Origin: Tubulanus polymorphus
Taxonomy: Eukaryota; Nemertea; Palaeonemertea; Tubulaniformes; Tubulanidae
Direction: 5' to 3'
Length of the DNA: 64,000 bases
Assembly (NCBI RefSeq): GCF_964204645.1
Contig: NC_134026.1
Location: 5,270,001-5,334,000, forward strand
Shown: piece by piece, positions 56,801 to 64,000 of the stretch
How the letters are laid out: the number at the start of each line of letters is the position of its first letter
How positions within the stretch are numbered: position 1 is the first letter of the stretch
The notes under the pieces: model-generated
Database searches by the model: none
Told to the model about the DNA's origin: nothing
The model's input: only the letters and a program-made list of their open reading frames with translations
Position numbers and translations under genes: made by a program

Positions 56801-58183
56801 AACATATGACGAAAACTGAAAATTAATAATACGAAGGAAATTTTCCAAGCGTTGCAACAAAGCATATCCAATGATTTTTATATCGATCAATGATGGTGTC
56901 ATGAATTTTCTTGTTTATTTTTTTCTTGTAGCGGTTATAACAATTACGGTGGTAGACAAAGAGGTGGATACGGTAGAAATGGAGATGACGAATATCCACA
57001 AGAAATCCCTACTGAACCGCCGTTTAAAGCTTACGTCGGAAATCTACCTTATAGCTTCGTTCAAGAAGATCTACTCAAAATCTTCAGTAATTTAGACGTA
57101 AGTCTAACCTAAAATTTACATTTGAAATGTCACATGATCGGTAATGATCATGATTTTCGAAATTATGTTTAGCATACGCAGGTCGAAAAAAAACCATCAG
57201 CATCGAAAAACGAATCGGAGTTAATAAGATTTTTACATACGTAATTTAAATAACCTGCATTCGAATTATATATCGCGTTTAAGGGGGACGATCGAATGAC
57301 AACCGGATCAGATCGAAATCAGGATTAACCTGTTCCAGTTTAAGCAGGGTTTACCTGGATTACAGCAGACACTTTTTGGTGGTCAATTCACGCGTTGTAT
57401 TAGATTTTAAAATTGAATGTTTAATATTTACTTGGTGTCTACCCCCAAAACCGCCCTCCCATATATACCGGCACCCCATCTTACCGCCAGGTTTTCTCAT
57501 CTGTACATCAGACCAATATCGGGAGTTTTGACGGTATTATCACTATCTAACCTTTAATTGTCCTGTTTTTCAGGTTAAAGATGCTCGTATGATAAACGAT
57601 AGAGATACTGGTAAATTCAAAGGATTTGCTTACGTCGAATTTGCCGATGCGGATAATTTAAGCAAGGCGCTTGAATTACACGGCTCAGTGAGTAAATTCT
57701 TTCTCAAATCATCGATAATTCAAAACAGTCGTTAACAAAACTATTCGCCGTATTTGATTCTGTATCACTTTTACGATTCCATACATTTTAGTCATGTGGT
57801 GAAAGAAGTATGCGGGTCAAAGTTGCGCATGAGCGGACTGACGGTGGAGGTCGTGGAGGTAATGTAGCGATTAAAACAATCAAGATTTCAAATGTCTAAT
57901 CTACAAAGCAGATGAGCTATGATTGACCTTTATATTTAAATTTTCGGCTGAAAATTCAGATTCCAGCGGCCATTAAATCCGATCGGCCTATTTTATAAAT
58001 GCTCATTGGTTTTATCTGCTATATTGAAATGACATTTTCAATTTTGGTATTACAGGCTACAGAGGTTATGATAGAGGCGACCGAAGTTTTGATAGAGGTG
58101 GATACCGAGGAGGTTACAGGCGCGGCGGCGGATATAACGATCGAGGCGGTTACGGGGGCGGTCGATTCTCGTCTGATCAATGA
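53830..58183 (+). CDS. EIF4H: eIF4H-like RRM translation factor
   Basis: eIF4H boosts the RNA helicase activity of eIF4A during cap-dependent initiation. Exons: 53830-53867, 56932-57097, 57574-57687, 57792-57858, 58056-58183; 170 residues (human 248). The short N-terminus (MANYGSDHGGRDGG) leads through a Gly/Arg/Tyr-rich stretch to EIPTEPPFKAYVGNLPYSF, which carries RNP2 in the eIF4H/eIF4B style. RNP1 is KFKGFAYVEF and the RRM ends near RSMRVKVAHER. An RGG/YGG-rich tail (YRGGYRRGGGYNDRGGYGGG) ends the protein. The long C-terminal part of vertebrate eIF4H is missing, so a shorter isoform or extra 3' exons are possible. The first intron is 3 kb and holds repeats. A glycine-rich RNA-binding protein such as CIRBP is less likely because of the PTEPP-YVGNLP signature. 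Confidence 0.86.
54733..54890. mobile_element. Long fold-back element in eIF4H intron 1
   Basis: Two arms of about 65-70 bp around an (AT)n centre. The inner parts are perfect (AGATCATCCAATATCCAAGG / CCTTGGATATTGGATGATCT). The outer parts CACACGGGCTCG.. and ..CGAGCCCCTGTG pair with small gaps. Confidence 0.65.
56545..56656. mobile_element. Small fold-back MITE (family A)
   Basis: The ends GGACCCAGATCCACAGTT and AACTGTGGAACTGGACCC are imperfect reverse complements. The interior carries the gagttaac / taactcag blocks also found at 2931. In eIF4H intron 1. Confidence 0.6.
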
Positions 58184-58839
58184 TCAGTGAGAGTTGGCGT
58201 GATTCGGATATTCCTCATGAACCATCACCTGGTAATACTTGGTTAATTTTTGATAATAGTTTTATTGCATTGAAATATTTCTCCTTCATAACTGTAACAC
58301 TTCCCAGTTAATAACTACCGGCATATTCAATTTGCTTTGTAACGTATTTTGTTTAAGGTATTTTGTAATATTTTTTTTTTCTTTAATTTCAGGTGAAATG
58401 GTTTTATGTAGATTATACCTATTTGAATGAATTGAGCGCATACTCAATCGCAGAATGTGACATTCTGAAAAAAATGAGATAGGTCTATCCCTCTCTTATT
58501 TTCTTAATTATTACCTTTGAAAAAGAATATCGTTAAAAAAAATTAAGCTTGATTATTTACAGTAACATAATGCAAAAGAATGTAATTAACTTCCAATTTT
58601 CAATCTTGTCTTAATCTGCAATCATGAAAATCTCAAATGTGCAGTAGCGTGTGTTGTGTTGTGTAACACAGGATCGCGCCACGCCAAGCACGCGGCTAAA
58701 TCGCCTTAGCCTTTAATCTGTATTCGGTCTAGTGTGGTGAGGCTTTAAGAGTTTTATGTTTTTGCAATACAAGGCGATGATTATAAACGGGTTTAAACCA
58801 AATTCATGATCGGAGTGATCAGGTTTTACTTCTGATAAA

Positions 58840-58845
58840 AATAAA
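58840..58845 (+). terminator. Poly(A) signal of eIF4H gene
   Basis: AATAAA 656 bases after the stop codon, followed by a T-rich run (CTTTTTT). A 5' portion of the 3' UTR may be spliced (GTAATACTTGG at 58231 to TTTCAG at 58392). Confidence 0.5.
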
Positions 58846-59702
58846 TAAGGTTTTCTTTTTTAAAAAAAAGTGTTTATGATTTGTTCCATTTCGGTGTAGG
58901 TTCGCAGAGAAGTTAATTTGTTGATCAGGTCATCGTTTTGTGGTCGGCTTCAGTGTCTGTGGATCGCGATCATATATTACACAAACTTTTGGTATACAAC
59001 CACCAACGACTAAATACGATGAACGATGAAGTACTCGGTCATTGAAGCCTGTGCGTTCATGTTCACATAGGGGATAAGTGTAACTGGCTGGTTGTTGTAT
59101 TGGTGGGCTGGCTGGGGAACTAGCATTTACACCAGCGGTACAGGATTCCATCCATCAGGAACAACAAGGCAGTTAAACCTTATATGTGCAATCTTTATTG
59201 CATCCCGGAATGAGAATGATTATCATAGCTTTACATAGTCTTTATATACAGAATCATTAGTATAATGTGAGAACTAGGTGTCAGACAAGTTGTAGACATC
59301 AGGACTCAAAACAAACACCTAGTGACATGTTTGAGAGACATTAATTAATTATCGATGAGCACTGACTATAGCTAATTATTGTGAAAACATATTGAGTAAT
59401 GTCACATGTTGATTACGACCTTAAAGCACATATTGACACTATAGTCATAAGTTATATTATATTATTATCATTATTAATATGTAGTAGAGCTATGAAATGT
59501 TGTGAACTGTTCGATATGACATTGTAGATCTATATGATTATGAAATATGCAAATTATATCAGGGTGACATAAAGCCGGGTTCAAAATTAACCCCCCAAGC
59601 CGTTCACTCGGTGCCTCTCGACCCTGCAGATTGGTCGTGGCCAGTTCTTCTGGGTTATCGAATGGGAAACAGGAGGATATATAACATCTGCAAGAAAAGT
59701 AC

Positions 59703-59830
59703 CTGAATTAACTAGAGAAATCCCACAATGATTCAAGGCAAAAGATGAAAAAAAGAAGAGTATATATTTTGGGCAACGTTTCAGCTAAACACTATCAGCC
59801 ATCATCAGGCGTACTGGAAATAATGTAACA
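59703..59830 (-). mobile_element. Third Penelope-like pLTR fragment with hammerhead-like core
   Basis: It shares GAGAAATCCCACAAT, GAGTATATATTTT and GCAACGTTTC with the elements at 6738 and 39320, but in one orientation only. On the minus strand it keeps an intact CTGATGA, a stem (GGCTGA / TTAGCT, with wobble pairs) and GAAACGTTGC. Confidence 0.5.
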
Positions 59831-60175
59831 GAATATTTATACAAGAATCAGACAATAAGATTAAAGGGATTAAACAACAAAAACCAGAGATCAAAGGAGG
59901 CAAAACGACGAGGAAGGGGGTCGGGTACTAATGCAAAGCCAATCAATATTGTGTGGGCCCGCCGACCCTAGTCAGTAACCTGACTGTGGTTTAGTTTCAC
60001 GATCGGATATTTTCACAAACCGCGTTGGTATAAGCCCATCCGATTATAAAAAGCTTACCACCAACGATTAACCAACCGTACGCCGACCCCGGAGAGTGAT
60101 TATAAGGCATCCATCTTACACGGAGAGTATCTTCTTGACTCGTACCACAGGCCGGACTTGACACAAAAGGATTTT

Positions 60176-60220
60176 GACCCCAGTATCCTAGGTACTATTA
60201 GTATCTAGGATAGTGGGGTC
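60176..60220. repeat. 45-nt hairpin
   Basis: Arms 60176-60196 and 60200-60220 pair with two mismatches (GACCCCAGTATCCTAGG.. / ..TAGGATAGTGGGGTC) around a 3-nt loop. Confidence 0.7.
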
Positions 60221-60524
60221 ATAATCTCGAAATCCCGGCCACCTCGGTACACGACCGCCGCCCGCAGCCCCGGGGGGCGCGGCCACGCACGACCCGTTAC
60301 CGGCCGTTGGTCTCCACTACACATTACTTTTAGCTGGCAAAGTGAAAAACCGGGATATCCTAATTATAGGCTTCAATGAGCCCCTGTTTTGGATTGCAGA
60401 ACAATCCGATACGGAGAATTTGCCACCACCCGCCGGATTCTCGACCGGCGTGTGCCCCGGCGAGCTGCTTAGATTCTAACCTGTTCTTTGCGGTAGTTAG
60501 TGCGATTAGTTCACCTATTCCAAT

Positions 60525-60567
60525 ATGGCGAACTACGGCCGTGATTACGATGATCGTCCGTCTTATG
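60525..60567 (+). CDS. First exon of a second eIF4H-like gene (partial or relict)
   Basis: ATGGCGAACTACGGC then GTGAT-AC repeats the first exon of the gene at 53830 almost base for base for 24 bases, then diverges: MANYGRDYDDRPSYG. A possible donor, G|GTTAGT, follows at 60568; without splicing the frame stops at once (GGT TAG). The remaining exons would have to lie beyond 64000, past the minisatellite. It could equally be a relict of a tandem duplication. Confidence 0.5.
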
Positions 60568-60690
60568 GTTAGTCAGTGGTGTACCAGAACACCGTTTCAA
60601 GATGGCGGCTATGTAGAGGGCGCCATGGGACAATACAGTGAGAACAGGACATTACCACCGCATACAACACGGGCCGAAAGCATCCGTAGC

Positions 60691-63600
60691 AATACTGGTA
60701 TCAGTGGTATCGGGGTATCAGTAGTATCACCGGTCTCGGAGAGGATCGGACAGTATCGCTGGTATCAGTGGTATCGTGGAACCACTAGTATCACCGGTCT
60801 CGGAGAGGATCGGACAGTATCACTGGTAACAGTGGTATCGGGGTAGCAGTAGTATCACCGGTCTCGGAGAGGATCGGACAGTATCACTGGTATCAGTGGT
60901 ATCGGGGTAGCAGTAGTATCACCGGTCTCGGAGAGGATCGGACAGTATCACTGGTAACAGTGGTATCGGGGTAGCAGTAGTATCACCGGTCTCGGAGAGG
61001 ATCGGGCAGTATCACTGGTAACAGTGGTATCGGGGTAGCAGTAGTATCACCGGTCTCGGAGAGGATCGGACAGTATCACTGGTAACAGTGGTATCGGGGT
61101 AGCAGTAGTATCACCGGTCTCCAGAAGGATCGGGCAGTATCACTGGTAACAGTGGTATCGGGGTAGCAGTAGTATCACCGGTCTCCAGAAGGATCGGGCA
61201 GTATCACTGGTATCAGTGGTATCGGGGTAGCAGTAGTATCACCGGTCTCCAGAAGGATCGGGCAGTATCACTGGTATCAGTGGTATCGGGGTAGCAGTAG
61301 TATCACCGGTCTCGGAGAGGATCGGGCAGTATCACTGGTAACAGTGGTATCGGGGTAGCAGTAGTATCACCGGTCTCCAGAAGGATCGGGCAGTATCACT
61401 GGTATCAGTGGTATCGGGGTAGCAGTAGTATCACCGGTCTCCGAGAGGATCGGACAGTATCACTGGTAACAGTGGTATCGGGGTATCAATAGTACCACCG
61501 GTCTCCAGAAGGATCGAGCAGTAACACTGGTAACAGTGGTATCGGGGTAGCAGTAGTATCACCGGTCTCCAGAAGGATCGGGCAGTATCACTGGTAACAG
61601 TGGTATCGGGGTAGCAGTAGTATCACCGGTCTCGGAGAGGATCGGGCAGTATCACTGGTAACAGTGGTATCGGGGTAGCAGTAGTATCACCGGTCTCCGA
61701 GAGGATCGGGCAGTATCACTGGTATCAGTGGTATCGGGGTAGCAGTAGTATCACCGGTCTCGGAGAGGATCGGACAGTATCACTGGTAACAGTGGTATCG
61801 GGGTAGCAGTAGTATCACCGGTCTCCAGAAGGATCGGGCAGTATCACTGGTAACAGTGGTATCGGGGTAGCAGTAGTATCACCGGTCTCCAGAAGGATCG
61901 GACAGTATCACTGGTATCAGTGGTATCGGGGTAGCAGTAGTATCACCGGTCTCCGAGAGGATCGGACAGTATCACTGGTAACAGTGGTATCGGGGTATCA
62001 ATAGTACCACCGGTCTCCAGAAGGATCGAGCAGTAACACTGGTAACAGTGGTATCGGGGTAGCAGTAGTATCACCGGTCTCCAGAAGGATCGGGCAGTAT
62101 CACTGGTATCAGTGCTATCGGGGTAGCAGTAGTATCACCGGTCTCCAGAAGGATCGGACAGTATCACTGGTAACAGTGGTATCGGGGTAGCAGTAGTATC
62201 ACCGGTCTCCTGAAGGATCGGACAGTATCACTGGTATCAGTGGTATCGGGGTAGCAGTAGTATCACCGGTCTCGGAGAGGATCGGACAGTATCACTGGTA
62301 ACAGTGGTATCGGGGTAGCAGTAGTATCATCGGTCTCCTGAAGGATCGGGCAGTATCACTGGTATCAGTGGTATCGGGGTAGCAGTAGTATCACCGGTCT
62401 CCAGAAGGATCGGACAGTATCACTGGTAACAGTGGTATCGGGGTAGCAGTAGTATCACCGGTCTCCTGAAGGATCGGGCAGTATCACTGGTATCAGCGGT
62501 ATTGGGGTAGCAGTAGTATCACCGGTCTCCAGAAGGATCGGGCAGTATCACTGGTAACAGTGGTATCGGGGTAGCAGTAGTATCACCGGTCTCCTGAAGG
62601 ATCGGACAGTATCACTGGTAACAGTGGTATCGGGGTAGCAGTAGTATCACCGGTCTCGGAGAGGATCGGGCAGTATCACTGGTGTCAGTGGTATCGGGGT
62701 AGCAGTAGTATCACCGGTCTCCTGAAGGATCGGACAGTATCACTGGTAACAGTGGTATCGGGGTAGCAGTAGTATCACTGGTCTCCAGAAGGATCGGACA
62801 GTATCACTGGTAACAGTGGTATCGGGGTAGCAGTAGTATCACCGGTCTCCAGAAGGATCGGGCAGTATCACTGGTATCAGTGGTATCGGGGTAGCAGTAG
62901 TATCACCGGTCTCGGAGAGGATCGGACAGTATCACTGGTAACAGTGGTATCGGGGTAGCAGTAGTATCACCGGTCTCCAGATGGATCGGGCAGTATCACT
63001 GGTATCAGTGGTATCGGGGTAGCAGTAGTATCACCGGTCTCCAGAAGGATCGGGCAGTATCACTGGTATCAGTGGTATCGGGGTAGCAGTAGTATCACCG
63101 GTCTCGGAGAGGATCGGGCAGTATCACTGGTAACAGTGGTATCGGGGTAGCAGTAGTATCACCGGTCTCCAGAAGGATCGGACAGTATCACTGGTAACAG
63201 TGGTATCGGGGTAGCAGTAGTATCACCGGTCTCCAGAAGGATCGGGCAGTATCACTGGTATCAGTGGTATCGGGGTAGCAGTAGTATCACCGGTCTCCGA
63301 GAGGATCGGGCAGTATCACTGGTAACAGTGGTATCGGGGTAGCAGTAGTATCACCGGTCTCCTGAAGGATCGGACAGTATCACTGGTAACAGTGGTATCG
63401 GGGTAGCAGTAGTATCACCGGTCTCGGAGAGGATCGGGCAGTATCACTGTTGTCAGTGGTATCGGGGTAGCAGTAGTATCACCGGTCTCCTGAAGGATCG
63501 GACAGTATCACTGGTAACAGTGGTATCGGGGTAGCAGTAGTATCACCGGTCTCCAGAAGGATCGGACAGTATCACTGGTAACAGTGGTATCGGGGTAGCA

Positions 63601-63828
63601 GTAGTATCACCGGTCTCCTGAAGGATCGGGCAGTATCACTGGTATCAGTGGTATCGGGGTAGCAGTAGTATCACCGGTCTCCGAGAGGATCGGACAGTAT
63701 CACTGGTAACAGTGATATCGGGGTAGCAGTAGTATCACCGGTCTCCTGAAGGATCGGACAGTATCACTGGTATCAGTGGTATTGGGGTAGCAGTAGGATC
63801 ACCGGTCTGGGAGAGGATCGGGCAGTAT
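60691..63828. repeat. Minisatellite, 49 copies of a 64-bp unit
   Basis: The motif CCGGTCTC recurs from 60730 to 63802 in steps of exactly 64 bases. Checked steps (60730, 60794, 60858, ... 63802) span 3,072 = 48 x 64, so there is no net indel. Each unit reads GTATCACTGGTAACAGTGGT, then ATCGGGGTAGCAGTAGTATC, then ACCGGTCTC plus a variable block (GGAGAGG, CCAGAAGG, CCTGAAGG or CCGAGAGG) and ATCGG(A/G)CA. GTAACAG/GTATCAG is a second variable site. Units at the left edge are more diverged. In-frame stops and a length not divisible by 3 argue against coding. Confidence 0.97.
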
Positions 63829-64000
63829 GCCATGAAGTTATAAGCAATAGTGAACTTTTAATTCTAGATATTTAAGATTCAAGCTAGTGTAGTATATTTG
63901 AAATGTGCGATGAACTGTGTTAATTTGTAGTAATGTTTTAATTCAAAGTTTGTATGATCATGATATCCTTAAGATGTTCCACAATAATAAATTAGATATA
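63829..64000. other. AT-rich sequence after the minisatellite
   Basis: No exon visible. An AATAAA at 63986-63991 could end a transcript that crosses the array, or be chance in AT-rich DNA. Confidence 0.4.

Larger units (their letters stand above)
58846..60524. other. Intergenic region before the second eIF4H-like exon
   Basis: No exon found. It contains a single-armed Penelope-like repeat at 59703-59830, a hairpin at 60176-60220 and a short GC-rich, CpG-rich block at 60230-60320 that may be the promoter of the next gene. Confidence 0.4.

Noticed and set aside
60376..60846. 156-codon ORF running into the minisatellite
   Set aside because: It starts upstream without support, covers the eIF4H-like exon in another frame and ends in repeat units with rotating frames.
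60691..63828. CRISPR array
   Set aside because: Units are direct tandem repeats with no unique spacers, in a eukaryotic genome.

Overview
This is nuclear DNA from an animal. Genes are split into many short exons with GT..AG introns of about 70 bp to a few kb, AATAAA signals follow stop codons, and the proteins are metazoan: two cilium/sperm-flagellum proteins, a p24 cargo receptor, a kinesin-13, a group III phospholipase A2 and a BTB-kelch protein. Compact introns, about 36% GC, many small inverted-repeat transposons and Penelope-like repeats suit a marine invertebrate, perhaps a lophotrochozoan. The species cannot be fixed from the sequence alone. I rebuilt the gene models by hand, requiring splice signals, a matching phase at every junction and an intact frame.

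Layout: (1) 1-12522 (+) CFAP43, 5' end missing, 36 exons in the window. (2) 14592-18222 (-) TMED9/TMED4-like p24 protein with two competing versions of exon 2. (3) 19358-27036 (+) REXO1-type exonuclease, head to head with TMED. (4) 30090-31770 (-) secreted group III phospholipase A2, two exons. (5) 35932-42540 (-) kinesin-13 (KIF2), 19 exons. (6) 43830-47523 (+) LRRC43, head to head with KIF2. (7) 47869-50465 (+) BTB-BACK-kelch protein. (8) 50690-51087 (-) a doubtful small gene. (9) 53830-58183 (+) eIF4H-like RRM protein. (10) 60525-64000: a second eIF4H-like first exon, then a 49-copy array of a 64-bp unit that is in perfect register.

The genes do not form one pathway. CFAP43 and LRRC43 belong to the motile-cilium set, TMED to ER-Golgi traffic, REXO1 to RNA 3'-end processing, KIF2 to microtubule depolymerisation and eIF4H to translation initiation. 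This is ordinary animal gene order, not an operon.

The points most worth a second look are: the mutually exclusive exon pair in TMED; an inverted Penelope-like insertion with 13-bp target duplications and a hammerhead-ribozyme-like core, plus two related copies; a decayed duplicate exon inside CFAP43; a piggyBac-type MITE carrying three copies of a 19-bp palindrome; and the eIF4H exon duplicate beside the minisatellite with 8- and 12-unit higher-order duplications.
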